From positions 1 to 64,000 of the forward strand of contig DATJGS010000035.1 in NCBI GenBank assembly GCA_035494735.1: 64,000 bases of DNA, given 5' to 3'. The translations under genes were made by a program, and so were the position numbers. Source of the stretch: DATJGS01 sp035494735 (GTDB taxonomy: Bacteria; Eisenbacteria; RBG-16-71-46). Below the pieces are notes generated by a model, which made no database searches, was not told the DNA's origin, and saw only the letters and a list, made by a program, of their open reading frames with translations. This document shows, in pieces, positions 51,063-61,100 of the stretch (its first letter is position 1; every line of letters begins with the position of its first letter).

Positions 51063-51727
51063 GCGACGAACGGTGGGCGGACGTGGATCGTTACTTCGAG
51101 GCGGCGTGGCTTCCCGTGGACGCCTCGTTGGACGCGGCGCTGGCCGATGCCGCCGCCGCCGGCCTGCCGGCGATCCAGGTGTCGCCGAACCAGGGCCAGT
51201 TCCTGCACGTGCTCACGCGCGCCCGCGGCGCGCGGCGCGTGCTCGAGATCGGCACGCTGGCCGGCTACAGCACGATCTGGATGGCGCGCGCGCTCCCGGC
51301 CGACGGCCGCCTGGTCACGTTGGAGATCGACCCGCGCCACGCCGCGATCGCCCGCCGGAATCTCGAGAGAGCCGGCGTCCTCGATCGCGTGGACCTGCGC
51401 GTCGGCCGCGCCCTCGACCTGCTCCCGGCGCTCGCCGCGGAAGGCGGAGATCCCTTCGATCTCACGTTCATCGACGCCGACAAGTCGAACAACGCGGACT
51501 ACTTCCGCTGGGCGCTCCGTCTCTCGAAACCGGGCAGTCTCATCCTCGTGGACAACATCGTGCGCAAGGGGGCAATCCTCGATCCCGGATCGAAGGACGA
51601 GGACGTCGAGGGCGTGCGCCGGCTGCGCGAGGTCGTGGCGGCCGAGCCGCGCGTCGCCGCGACCGTGCTGCAGACGGTCGGTCCGAAAGGCTGGGACGGG
51701 ATCGCGTTCGCGGTCGTCGTGAGCTGA
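51059..51727 (+). CDS. SAM-dependent O-methyltransferase (caffeoyl-CoA/catechol type)
   Basis: 222 residues, class I methyltransferase. GLPAIQVSPNQGQFLHVLTRA, VLEIGTLAGYSTIWMARALP (SAM site, about 61-80), LTFIDADKSNNADYF (metal Asp and Asn-Asn) and ILVDNIVRKG are typical of the cation-dependent OMT family (PF01596). The last gene of the operon, coupled to the MetE-like gene by ATGA. Substrate unknown; together with the MetE-like and flavoprotein genes it suggests methylation or demethylation chemistry. Confidence 0.9.
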   Translation: MSDERWADVDRYFEAAWLPVDASLDAALADAAAAGLPAIQVSPNQGQFLHVLTRARGARRVLEIGTLAGYSTIWMARALPADGRLVTLEIDPRHAAIARRNLERAGVLDRVDLRVGRALDLLPALAAEGGDPFDLTFIDADKSNNADYFRWALRLSKPGSLILVDNIVRKGAILDPGSKDEDVEGVRRLREVVAAEPRVAATVLQTVGPKGWDGIAFAVVVS

Positions 51728-51785
51728 GAAGACCCGCGCCGCAGCCGCGTCTGGCGCGGGCGCGGGCGCGCGGCGCCGACTTCAT

Positions 51786-53348
51786 CTATCGCTTGAAGGC
51801 GTAGAGCCGGCCGTCGAGGCTCGCGGCGTAGACCCGCGAACCGGAGAGCGCGGCCGATCCGGCGAAGCCGTACGAACCCGAGTCCGGCGTTGCGGCCGTG
51901 AACGCCCACGCCGGCTTCCCGGTCGCGCGATCGAGCGCGTAGAAGTTCGCGGACTGCTTCGCCGGATAGCCGACCTGCCCCGAGGAGCCGAGGTACACGC
52001 GATCGTCGCCGACCGCCGGCTGCCCCCAGGCCCAGCCGCCGATGTCCCGCGTCCAAAGCCGGCGCCCGCTGCGCACGTCGAAAGCGAACACCGCGTCGGC
52101 GTCCGACGAGCCGAGGTACGCGGTCGCGTCGCGGATCACGGCCGAGGACTCGACCCACGACATCCACACGTAGCGCTTCCACACGACGCCGCCGTCGCGG
52201 GTGGAGAGCGCGAGCAGGTCGTACGCGCGATTGCCGATGATGAGGCGATCCCCGACGAGCGCGGGCGTCGAGACGACCGCGCCTTGCGTATCGCGCTTCC
52301 ACAGCAGGCGCCCGTCGCGCGCGTCGAGCGCGTACACGAAGTGGTCGTAGCTCCCGAAGTAGACGCGACCGCGCTCGACGGCCGGCGCGGACAGCACCGC
52401 GTCCCCGGCGACGAACTCCCAGACCGTCCTGCCGGTCGCGGCGTCGAGCGCGAGCAGCTTGCCGTCGTGCGTGCCGACGTACAGCTGCCCGCCGGCGAAC
52501 GTCACGTCCGAGCCGAAGCGGTCGAAGCGCGACTTCGGGTCGTCGAACGGCAGGCGCGTGATGGCGTGATTCACGATCGCCACGCGCCAGCGCGCGCGGC
52601 CGGTCGCCGCGTCCAGCCGATACAGCGCGCCGTCATCCGCCTGCACGAACAGCGCGTCGCCATGAATGCACGGTCGCGTGCGGATGGCCCCGCCGAGCTG
52701 CGCCGTCCAACGCGACGCGCCGGTCGTGGCGTCGAACGCGGCGAGGCGGCCGCTCGCGGCGCCCGCGTAGACCGTGCGTCCGGCCACCGTCGCGCCGGCC
52801 CAGATCGGCGAGCCCAGGTCCGCGCTCCACACCGGAACCGCGCGCGGCGCGTCCGGCCCGGGGCGGGCGGGCATCAAGAAGCGTTCCGCGCGTTCCAGCG
52901 TGATGGGGATGGCGTACACGGGAACGAAGCCGGCCGGCATCGTGCCGTTCAGCGTGCGGCGGTCCGGATCGAACGAAAAGCGGAATGGGCCGGCGCGCAG
53001 GGAGTCGGCACTCACCGTGCATGGGACGCGTCCGAGCGTCACGTGGTCGATGTACACGGCGGGGATCGACAGCTTCAGCGTCACCCGCCCCGCGCTGTCC
53101 GGCGCGGAAATGTCGAGCGCCAGCGCCGCGCGATCGCCGTCGTGCTCCATGTGACCGCTCCACGTCCCCGCGAAGTCGCGGGGCGCCGGCGGTGTCGTGG
53201 CGGCGATGGCGTGCGTTGGGCCGGCCGCGAACAGCGCGAGCCCGGCGAGGGCGGAGAGGGCGGAGAGGGCGGGAGAGGCGCGACGCGCGCTGGGAATGGC
53301 GACCTCGTGGGAGCGTGTGAGCGGTCGTCGAAAGCGAAGCGCGATCAT
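51786..53348 (-). CDS. Secreted PQQ-like (BamB-type) beta-propeller protein
   Basis: 520 residues. Signal peptide about 1-49. An N-terminal beta domain (about 55-165, RDFAGTWSGHMEHDGDRAALALDI) comes first. From about 175, PQQ-type blades recur every 40 residues: AGAASGRLAAFDATTGASRWTAQ, ADDGALYRLDAATGRARWRV, GTHDGKLLALDAATGRTVWEF, GSYDHFVYALDARDGRLLWKR. This is the propeller of the PQQ dehydrogenases, but without catalytic PQQ/Ca residues that I can recognise, so binding or scaffold is more likely. Convergent with the O-methyltransferase gene. Confidence 0.87.
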   Translation of the reverse strand: MIALRFRRPLTRSHEVAIPSARRASPALSALSALAGLALFAAGPTHAIAATTPPAPRDFAGTWSGHMEHDGDRAALALDISAPDSAGRVTLKLSIPAVYIDHVTLGRVPCTVSADSLRAGPFRFSFDPDRRTLNGTMPAGFVPVYAIPITLERAERFLMPARPGPDAPRAVPVWSADLGSPIWAGATVAGRTVYAGAASGRLAAFDATTGASRWTAQLGGAIRTRPCIHGDALFVQADDGALYRLDAATGRARWRVAIVNHAITRLPFDDPKSRFDRFGSDVTFAGGQLYVGTHDGKLLALDAATGRTVWEFVAGDAVLSAPAVERGRVYFGSYDHFVYALDARDGRLLWKRDTQGAVVSTPALVGDRLIIGNRAYDLLALSTRDGGVVWKRYVWMSWVESSAVIRDATAYLGSSDADAVFAFDVRSGRRLWTRDIGGWAWGQPAVGDDRVYLGSSGQVGYPAKQSANFYALDRATGKPAWAFTAATPDSGSYGFAGSAALSGSRVYAASLDGRLYAFKR

Positions 53349-53613
53349 GGCCGACCGCGTGCCCGAGCGGCGCGCGTTTCGCGACGAGCGGCGCGGAATC
53401 CGTCCGCAACGCGGGGTGCCGCGCTCCCGGTGCGCCACGCGCCCCGCGCGGCGCGCCGGCCTCGCGTGCCGAACCCGCGGACCGCGACCGGCCGAGCCAT
53501 TGCCGCGCTCGTGTGCGTCCGCGCGGCGTTTGAGCGCTCGAAGCGCTAGGCTGCGGCCGTCGGCGGTTCGCTCCCGACCCTCCGGCTCGTCCCTCTCCTC
53601 AAGGAGTCGTCGC

Positions 53614-54774
53614 ATGACATTCCGTGCCTTCGGTGCCGCCGCGCTGTTCGCGTTCGCCCTCGCCGCCCCGGCCGCCGCCGACGAGACCGCCAATTTCGTG
53701 GTGCAGCTCGGCCAGGACACGGTGAGCGTCGAGCGCGTCACGCGCAGCGCGTCGCGTGTCGACGTGAACCAGGTCGGACGCGCGCCGCGCGTGCTCGGCC
53801 GGCATTTCGTCTACGACTATCAGGCGGGCGTGATCTCGCATGTGTCGCTGGTCGTGACGCCGCCCGGTTCCACGACTCCGACCCAGACCATCGAGGCCAC
53901 GTTCGACGCCGATTCGATGCGCATGAAGATCCAGTCCGGCACGGCGCCGGCGCAGAACCTGCACGTCGCGATGCCGAAGGGCACGGTCGTGCTCTCGACG
54001 TCGAGCCCGTGGGCGGCTTACGAGAGCCAGACGATGAAGCTGATGAAGGGCAAGAGCGACAGCCTGCGGACGACGATGTACCTGCTCGGCGCCGACAACG
54101 CGATGTGGCTCAGCCTGCACAAGCTCGGGCGCGATTCCGTGCTGATCGCGAACGAGCACCTCGACGTGTTCCACGCCAAGGTCGACGCGGCCGGCCACCT
54201 GCTCGGCGTGCTGCCGATCTCGGGGACGGGCAAGTTCAGCGTGACGCGCGTCGCGCAGCTGGACGTGCCCGCGATGGCGGCGGCGTTCGCGGCCCGCGAG
54301 CAGGCCGGCGCCGGGCTCGGTGTGCTGTCGCCGCGCGACACGGTGCGCGTGGCGAGCGCGGGAGGCGCGTCGCTGTGGATCGACTACGGCCGCCCGGGCA
54401 AGCGCGGTCGCGTGGTCTACGGCGGCGTCGTGCCGTTCGGCGACGTGTGGCGCACCGGCGCGAACGCGGCGACCCAGTTCAAGACCGACAAGCCGCTCGC
54501 GTTCGGAACGACCGTCGTGCCCGCCGGGTTCTACACGCTGTGGACCGTGCCCTCGCCGAACGGCTGGAAGCTCATCGTCAACAGCGAGACCGGCCAGTGG
54601 GGCACCGACCACAAGGCGGACAAGGATCTGGTCACGATCGACATGGCGACGAGCACGCTGCCGCAGCCGGTCGAGCGCTTCACGATCAGCGTCGAGCCCT
54701 CGGCGTCGGGCGGCGTCATCCACATGGACTGGGACACGACGCGGGCTTCGGCGGCGTTCACCGTTCAGCCGTGA
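53614..54774 (+). CDS. Secreted DUF2911 protein
   Basis: 386 residues. AAGGAG precedes the ATG at 53614, and the signal peptide is about 1-22. Residues about 25-235 are beta-rich with repeats of QLGQDTVSVERVTRS type. The C-terminal ~155 residues are DUF2911: ASLWIDYGRPGKRGRVVYGGVVPFGDVWRTGANAATQF, PAGFYTLWTVPS, GWKLIVNSETGQWGTDH. DUF2911 is a common secreted family in Bacteroidota and relatives with no proven function. It lies just before the exosortase pair but is separated from it by about 30 bp. Confidence 0.87.
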   Translation: MTFRAFGAAALFAFALAAPAAADETANFVVQLGQDTVSVERVTRSASRVDVNQVGRAPRVLGRHFVYDYQAGVISHVSLVVTPPGSTTPTQTIEATFDADSMRMKIQSGTAPAQNLHVAMPKGTVVLSTSSPWAAYESQTMKLMKGKSDSLRTTMYLLGADNAMWLSLHKLGRDSVLIANEHLDVFHAKVDAAGHLLGVLPISGTGKFSVTRVAQLDVPAMAAAFAAREQAGAGLGVLSPRDTVRVASAGGASLWIDYGRPGKRGRVVYGGVVPFGDVWRTGANAATQFKTDKPLAFGTTVVPAGFYTLWTVPSPNGWKLIVNSETGQWGTDHKADKDLVTIDMATSTLPQPVERFTISVEPSASGGVIHMDWDTTRASAAFTVQP

Positions 54775-54808
54775 GCGCCGGGCCGCGCGTCGGCCGGTGG
54801 AGACCCTC

Positions 54809-55345
54809 GTGAGCGCGAAATCGCCGGCCGCCCGCGCGCCCCGTCCGCAGCCCGGCCGAGGCGCGCGCGCCGTGCGCGTCGTCGTCGCGTGCGCGGCGTT
54901 CTGGGGCGGCGCGCTGTGGCTGGTGAGCCGCTTCCCCTCGATCGAAGCGTTCGGCATCCGCGTGACCCTCGCCACCGTGCGCGGCACGCTCGCGCTGTTC
55001 GGGCTGCACGTCGTGCAATCCGGCCGGATCCTGCGCACGACGCGGGCCGCGATCGAGATCGCGCCGGACTGCAGCCCGCACCTGCCGTTCCTCATCTTCG
55101 CGGGCGTCGTGCTGGCCACCCCGGCGACGTGGCGCGAGCGCGCCGCCGGACTGGTGTTCGGAGCACTGGTCATCCACGTGTTCAACGTCGCGCGCATCCT
55201 CGCGCTGTTCGGCGTGCTCGCGACGCGGCCCGGCTGGTTCGATTTCGTGCACGTCTATCTGTGGCAGATCGGCACGATCGTAGCGGTGCTCGCGGTGTTC
55301 GCGGCGTGGCTGGCATGGACCGGACGTCGCGCCCGGACGGCGTGA
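54809..55345 (+). CDS. Small exosortase H-like transpeptidase/protease
   Basis: 178 residues, with about five membrane helices. The predicted catalytic triad of exosortases is complete: APDCSPHLPF (Cys88), HVFNVARI (Arg129) and FVHVYLWQI (His148). The short size and the HVYLWQ motif after the last catalytic His are features of exosortase H (IPTL-CTERM type). GTG 54809 has GGTGGAG upstream; GTG 54797 is the alternative. It overlaps the next gene (GTGA) and should cut and anchor proteins bearing an IPTL-like C-terminal tail. One such protein is 2.4 kb away. Confidence 0.85.
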   Translation: MSAKSPAARAPRPQPGRGARAVRVVVACAAFWGGALWLVSRFPSIEAFGIRVTLATVRGTLALFGLHVVQSGRILRTTRAAIEIAPDCSPHLPFLIFAGVVLATPATWRERAAGLVFGALVIHVFNVARILALFGVLATRPGWFDFVHVYLWQIGTIVAVLAVFAAWLAWTGRRARTA

Positions 55346-55797
55346 GGTTCCTGCTCGCGTTCGCGGGCTGGGCCTCGCTCGCGTTCCTGCCGGCGTGGCT
55401 GGTGTCGCATCCGTGGCAGAGCGCGCTCGGCGCGATCGCGTCCCGTGTCGCCGCGCCGCGCGGGACGACGCTCGAGATGGTCGACCTCGAGCTGTTCTAC
55501 CCGGTCGATCTCGCGGTGTTCGTCGCGCTCGTGGTGGCCAGCGGCTGGGCGACGTGGCGCCGCCGGCGCCGCGCACTGCTCGTCGGCGCGCCGCTGATGA
55601 TCGTCGCCGAGCTGGTCGCGCTGTGCGTGGCGCTCGGCGTGCTGGTGGCCGCGAACGGAGCGGGAGGGACTGAGGCCGGGCGCGACGAGGCCGCGCGGCT
55701 CGCCGACGCGCTCATCCGGGTGACGGGGCTGGCGATCGCCGGGGCGCTGTGGTTCGCGCTGCTCGGCCGCGAGCGATTCGGCGGCAAGGCGCGTTGA
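55342..55797 (+). CDS. Exosortase-associated membrane protein
   Basis: 151 residues from GTG 55342, coupled to the exosortase stop. Helices: about 3-20, 55-75, 85-108 and 130-146, with a periplasmic loop between the first two (HPWQSALGAIASRVAAPRGTTLEMVDLELFYPVDLAVF). This matches the pattern of the 'exosortase H-associated membrane protein', which always follows XrtH in my memory of such loci. Function in substrate sorting is inferred. Confidence 0.72.
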   Translation: MRFLLAFAGWASLAFLPAWLVSHPWQSALGAIASRVAAPRGTTLEMVDLELFYPVDLAVFVALVVASGWATWRRRRRALLVGAPLMIVAELVALCVALGVLVAANGAGGTEAGRDEAARLADALIRVTGLAIAGALWFALLGRERFGGKAR

Positions 55798-55879
55798 GCG
55801 CGTTTCGCGTGGCGGAACCCGCGCGATGTGCGCGGGAATTCCTTGCCGCCGCTGCGCGGCGTGTCGCACAGTATTCAGA

Positions 55880-57046
55880 ATGCGATCCCCTTTGCCCCCG
55901 ATGCTGAGACGGCGCGCCGTTCTCGCGGTATGCGCGATGCTCGCGGCCTGCCTCGCGCCCGTCGCGGCCTGCGCCCACGGCGTCGGCACCAGTCAGATCG
56001 AGATGACGATCGACGGTTCGCACGTCGAGGGCGAGTGGGACCTCAACCTGCGCGATGCTCGCCTGGCGGTCGAACTCGACCCGCAACTGGGCGGCGAGGC
56101 CGGCTGGCAGGACCTGCGTCATCACGAAGGCGAGCTGCGTGCGCTGCTGCTGCGCTCGCTGACCCTCACCGCCGACAGCCTGCCGTGCCGGCTCCACCTG
56201 GCGCCGAAGCCGATGGAGTGGGACACGAAGTGGAACAACGTGCGGTTCCACGTCGTCGCCGAATGCCCGGTCGCGCCGAAGCGCCTCGGACTCGAGTGCA
56301 ACCTGCTGTTCGACAAGGACCCGACGCACCGCGCGTACTTCTCGATCGAGGACGATCGCGTGACGAACGTGGGCGTGTTCCGCGCGAACCTGCGCTCGGT
56401 CACCGTGAGCGTGCGTCAGTTCCACTTCCTCGACGTCATGCTGGAGTTCACGCGCGAAGGCATCTGGCACATCTGGACCGGACCCGATCACATCCTGTTC
56501 CTGCTCGCGCTGCTCCTGCCCGCGGGGCTGCTGCGCGTGGGCGCGGGATGGACGCCACGCATCGGCCTGTGGCGCTGCGCCGAGGAAGTGCTGAAGGTGG
56601 TCACGGCGTTCACGGTCGCCCACTCGGCGACGCTCGCGCTGTCGTTCTTCGGCGTGCTCCGCCCGCCGGCGCAGTGGGTCGAGGTCGGGATCGCGCTGTC
56701 GGTGTTCGCGGCCGCGTGGAACAACCTGCGGCCGTTCCTCCCGGGGCGCGCGTGGGTCATGGCGCTGTCGTTCGGGCTCGTGCACGGTCTCGGCTTCGCC
56801 GGAGCGCTCAACAATCTGTCGCTGCCGCGCCACGCGCGGCTGCTGGCCCTCGGCACGTTCAACATCGGCGTCGAGATCGGCCAGCTGGGCATCGTCGCCG
56901 TCATGCTGCCCGTGCTGTACGCGGCGTCGCGCCGGCGCTGGTACCCGCGGTTCGTGATGGGGATCGGCTCGCTGGCGATCGCCTGGATGGCGGTGCTGTG
57001 GATCCTCGAGCGCGGGTTCAGCCTGCAGTTCTTCGCGAGGCACTGA
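55880..57046 (+). CDS. HupE/UreJ-family membrane protein with large N-terminal domain
   Basis: 388 residues. Signal peptide about 1-32. Residues 33-180 are a secreted beta domain (AHGVGTSQIEMTIDGSHVEGEWDLNL..). The HupE/UreJ_2 membrane domain follows (about 195-385): GIWHIWTGPDHILFLLALLLP with the metal-type His residues, KVVTAFTVAHSATLALSFF, and SFGLVHGLGFAGAL. Usually annotated as a nickel/cobalt transporter-like or hydrogenase-accessory protein; no hydrogenase or urease gene is in view, so substrate is uncertain. ATG 55901 is an alternative start. Confidence 0.85.
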   Translation: MRSPLPPMLRRRAVLAVCAMLAACLAPVAACAHGVGTSQIEMTIDGSHVEGEWDLNLRDARLAVELDPQLGGEAGWQDLRHHEGELRALLLRSLTLTADSLPCRLHLAPKPMEWDTKWNNVRFHVVAECPVAPKRLGLECNLLFDKDPTHRAYFSIEDDRVTNVGVFRANLRSVTVSVRQFHFLDVMLEFTREGIWHIWTGPDHILFLLALLLPAGLLRVGAGWTPRIGLWRCAEEVLKVVTAFTVAHSATLALSFFGVLRPPAQWVEVGIALSVFAAAWNNLRPFLPGRAWVMALSFGLVHGLGFAGALNNLSLPRHARLLALGTFNIGVEIGQLGIVAVMLPVLYAASRRRWYPRFVMGIGSLAIAWMAVLWILERGFSLQFFARH

Positions 57047-57144
57047 GCCGGGCCTCGTGCGCCGGCCGGTGCGAATCCCGGGCACTGTGCCGTGTCGGGT
57101 TCGTCGCGGAGGCTGCCGACACCGACGTTTGCCCCCAGAAACGC

Positions 57145-57180
57145 CGAAGGGGGACGGGATTTGGATCCCGTCCCCCTTCG
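57145..57180. terminator. Bidirectional intrinsic-terminator-like hairpin
   Basis: A perfect 16-bp stem, CGAAGGGGGACGGGAT with ATCCCGTCCCCCTTCG, closed by TTGG. It sits between the converging HupE-like and IPTL-like genes (99 bp after one stop, 18 bp after the other). No T tract follows on either strand. Confidence 0.65.
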
Positions 57181-57197
57181 CGTGATCGACGAAAGCG

Positions 57198-57785
57198 TCA
57201 GGCCGTCTTCGGCTGGCGGCGGAACAGACCGCTCGCCATCAGCAACAGGGCTCCGACGAGCGCGAAAATGCCCCACGTCTGCATCATGGGCACGCCGGCC
57301 GCCAAGTTGACCGAGCCGCTCGAGCCCGCGAAGTTGTGCGGGGCGTTCACCGCGGTCGAGCCGTCACGATGCAGCGCGTTGATGCCGTCCGTCGGCACGG
57401 CGCCGTAATTCCAGATCTGCACGCCGCTCGCATAGTTCAACGTGCCGCCACCCGTCGCGAAGAAGCTCGCGGGGATGATGTAGTCCGGCGTCACGCCGCC
57501 CGGGAACGAGCCGAAGTTCGACGTTGCGACCAGGATCCACGTGTTCGCCGTCGCCGAGCTCGGCAGGTTGGTGACGAAATTGAACGTGTGCGTGTTGGAC
57601 GTAATGGTGAACGCTCCGACGCCCTGCTCGCTCGCGGCGGACGTGAACAGCTCCATGTACTGCGCCTGGCCGTCGGCGGTGCTGAAGATCTCCGACCAGA
57701 CCCAGAGATGGTGAGCGGCCTGCGCCGACGTGGCGAGAGCGAGCCCGAGAACCACGGCTGCGAGTGCGACAAAACGAGAACGCAT
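57198..57785 (-). CDS. Secreted protein with IPTL-CTERM-like sorting tail (probable exosortase substrate)
   Basis: 195 residues. Signal peptide about 1-23, a beta-rich mature domain about 24-160 (WSEIFSTADGQAQYMELFTSAA, GGVTPDYIIPASFFATGGGTLNYA). The C-terminus has the sorting pattern: VPMMQTWG (165-172), a hydrophobic helix (173-187) and FRRQPKTA. [IV]PT[LM]..WG-helix-Arg is the IPTL-CTERM signal recognised by exosortase H, with Thr replaced by Met here. Together with the nearby exosortase this makes a self-contained sorting system. The mature domain resembles no family I know. ATG 57785 follows GGAGG. Confidence 0.8.
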   Translation of the reverse strand: MRSRFVALAAVVLGLALATSAQAAHHLWVWSEIFSTADGQAQYMELFTSAASEQGVGAFTITSNTHTFNFVTNLPSSATANTWILVATSNFGSFPGGVTPDYIIPASFFATGGGTLNYASGVQIWNYGAVPTDGINALHRDGSTAVNAPHNFAGSSGSVNLAAGVPMMQTWGIFALVGALLLMASGLFRRQPKTA

Positions 57786-58143
57786 GGCACCTCCGAGGAG
57801 AGGAACTCGAACCGACCACGTGCGCGCGAAGCCCGAACCGGAGCGCCATCGCTGCGGCACGCGTGAAGTCTAGTGCACAGGTCGATGACACGGAAGGACC
57901 GAGTGTCACATTCGCGTGCGAATCGTCGCGTTTGCCACCATGAAACTCGACTAGGTTTTGCGCGGCTAATCTCGCGGTCGATGAATCGACGCGCGTGGGC
58001 TCGGTGCGCGCAACGCCATCCGATGAGGGCGTCGGCATCGACCCGCCCGCGCCGGTGGCCGCTCCACCCCGTGCATGCTACGATCTTCCTTCGCGTTTCA
58101 GACCGACTTGAACCCGCCGCACCTGAGCCCCAAGAGGACCTTC
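57786..58143. other. Divergent intergenic region with two palindromes
   Basis: 358 bp between the IPTL-like and phospholipase-D-like genes. ATTCGC-GT-GCGAAT (57910-57923) and GTCGAT-GA-ATCGAC (57977-57990) are perfect palindromes and could be operators. TACGAT at 58079-58084 may be a -10 box for the plus-strand gene. No gene supported. Confidence 0.4.
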
Positions 58144-61100
58144 ATGCGCGCCTTGCCCCGCGTTTTCCTCGCCGCATTTGCCGTCGTCGGGGTGGGGCTC
58201 GCCGCGCGCGTCCTGCCCGCGTTCGCCGCCGCCAACCACGTGGTCATCAGCGAATTCGCGACGCGCGGGCCGTCGGCCGCGACCGACGAATTCGTGGAGC
58301 TGTACAACCCCACGAGCAACGCGATCGACCTGTCGGGCTGGAAGATGCAGTACAAGTCGTCCAGCGGGACGATCTGGAACGACCGTGCGATCCTGCCCGC
58401 GAACACGGCGATCGCCGCCCACGGCTTCTTCCTGATCGCGAACACGTCGTACGTCGGCACGGTGGTTCCCGACTACACGTCGTCGCTGTGGACGTCGGGC
58501 CAGGGCATGGCCGACAACGGGCACGTGCACATTCTCGACGCGTCGGCAGTCGAGGTCGACAAGGTGGGCTTTGGTAGCGCAATTGATCCCGAAGGCAGCC
58601 CGGCCCCGAACCACGGCACGACCGCGAACAACAACAGCGTCGAGCGCAAGGCGCTCGTGACGTCGACCGCGGACTCGCTGGCCGCCGGCGGCGCGCACGA
58701 GTTCCTGGGCAACGGCCAGGACACGGACAACAACGCGAACGACTACGTGGTCCAGTCGCACGGCCGCAATCCGCAGAACAGCGGGAATTCGCCGGAGCCG
58801 GCGTTCGCGAACGGCGGCAGCGGCACCGGCCGCGCGAGCGCGCAGCCGAACCTGGTGTACACGAGCCGCTCGCTCGCGTCGCTGGCCATCACCGTCGCTC
58901 AGGACTCGGCGTACACGCTGGCCAGCGTGTCGATCGCCGTGCCCACGAGCTGGACGTGGTCGCATGCGACGGGCGACGTCGCGCTGACCGGCTCCGGCTT
59001 CGCGTCGGCCGCGCTCGTCATCAACGGCGACACGCTCGTGGTGACCGGCGCGTCGATCTCGACCGCCGACAGCGGCACCGTGACGATCGCGAACCTGACG
59101 ACGCCGGCCACCAAGGGCGGCTCGTCGTTCAATACGATGACCGCCGTGGCCGCGGGCACGCTCGCGCCCATCATCAAGCACCCGAGCGTGCGCGTGCTCG
59201 ACCTCGTGCCGATCGTGACCGTGCACGTCAACGACGCCTCGGGCGTCGCCGCCGCGCCGTACGCGGCCGGCTCCGAGGCCACGGTGAGCGGCGTCGTCAC
59301 CGCGAACTTCAGCGACACGCGCACCGACGTCTACGTGCAGGACGTGACCGGCGGCCTGAGCCTGTTCAACTCCAGCCTCGGGCCGCTCACGCTCGCGCCC
59401 GGGGACAGCATCACGGTGACGGGGTCGATCGTGCAGTTCCGCGGTCTCACGGAGCTGCAGCCGGACTTCTCGCTGCTGTTCCGCCACGCCACCGGGCGAC
59501 CGGTGCCCGATCCGCTGCTCGTGACGTGCGCGGACGTGAACGCGACGTTCCATCCGGACTTCACGGAGCCGAACGAAGCGCGGCTCATTCGCATCGACGG
59601 CGCGACGTACAACCCGGTCACCTCGACCATCACCGATCCGTCGGGGACGACGAACATCTTCATCCCGAACACGTTTCCCGCGCCGCCCAGCGTGTTCGAC
59701 GTCGTCGGCATCCTGAAGCAGTTCAAGCCGGGGACGCCGGCGCCCGGGCCGCCGTACACCACGGACTACGAGATCACGCCGCGCACGCCGGCTGACATCA
59801 TCGCGCACGCCGGGCCGATCCTCCTGACGACGCCGTTCGAGGATCACCTGCAGCCGACGTCGGTCCAGCTGCACTGGACCACGGACGTGGCCTCCACGAG
59901 CATCGTGCGCTACGGGCTGACGTCCGCGTTCACCGACAGCGTCGTCGATCCGACCCCGGTGACGGCGCACGACATCACGGTGCCCGGCCTCAGCGCCGCG
60001 ACCGTGTACGACTACAGCGTCGGCTCGGGCGACGTGAACGGCACGAACTTCTCGACGACGCGGCTGTTCATCACGTCGTCGCCGCCCCAGTCGACGGGGC
60101 AGATGCACGTGTACTTCAACAAGAGCGTGAACACGTCCGTCGCCTGGCTGCACGCGGCGAACGGCAATCAGAACCTGCCGGCGCTGCTCGTGCCGCACTT
60201 CGACAACGCGCAGCGTTCGATCGACGCGGCGCTGTACAGCCTGAGCGGCACGCCGGGCGCGACGCTGGCCACGGCGCTCATCAACGCCAAGAACCGCGGC
60301 GTCAAGGTGCGTGTGATCTGCGAGGACGACAACAAGAACTCGAGCGCGTTCAACTCCCTGATCTCGGCCGGCATCCCGCTCATCACGGACCGCTTCGATC
60401 CGATCAACAACGGCGCCGGGCTCATGCACAACAAGTTCTTCGTCATCGACGGCCGGGCCGGCGCGCCGGAGAGCGCGTGGGTGTGGACCGGCTCGTGGAA
60501 CCCCACGGACCCGGGGACGAACGACGACATGCAGAACTCGGTCGAGATCCAGGACCAGTCGCTCGCCAAGACCTATACGATGGAGTTCGAGGAGATGTGG
60601 GGGAGCGGCACCGACACGCCGAACTCGTCGGCCTCGCGATTCGGGGCGCGCAAGCTCGACAACACGCCGCACAAGTTCACAATCGGCGGGCGCGACGTCG
60701 AGTCGTACTTCAGCCCGTCGGACGGCGTGACGTCGCAGATCGTCAAGCTCGTCAACGCGGCGCAACACTCGATCGGCTTCCAGCTGCTGACGCTGACCCG
60801 CTCGGACATCTCGGACGCGCTCATCGCCCAGCACAACGCCGGGCGCAAGGTGCGCGGCGATCTCGACAGCGACTCCGACGCGGGCTCCGAGTACGCGACG
60901 CTCGTCGCGAACGGCATCGACGTGCGCCTGAAGACCGGCGTGTCCGGGCTGCTGCACCACAAGTACTGCATCGTCGACGCCGAATCGCCGCAGTACGCGG
61001 CCACGACGCTGACCGGCTCGCACAACTGGTCGAGCGCCGCGGAGGACCAGAACAACGAGAACACGCTCGTCATCCGCGACTTCGACATCACGAACCAGTA

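Noticed and set aside
55880..57046. HupE-like gene as part of a hydrogenase or urease cluster
   Set aside because: No hydrogenase or urease structural or maturation gene lies in the window.
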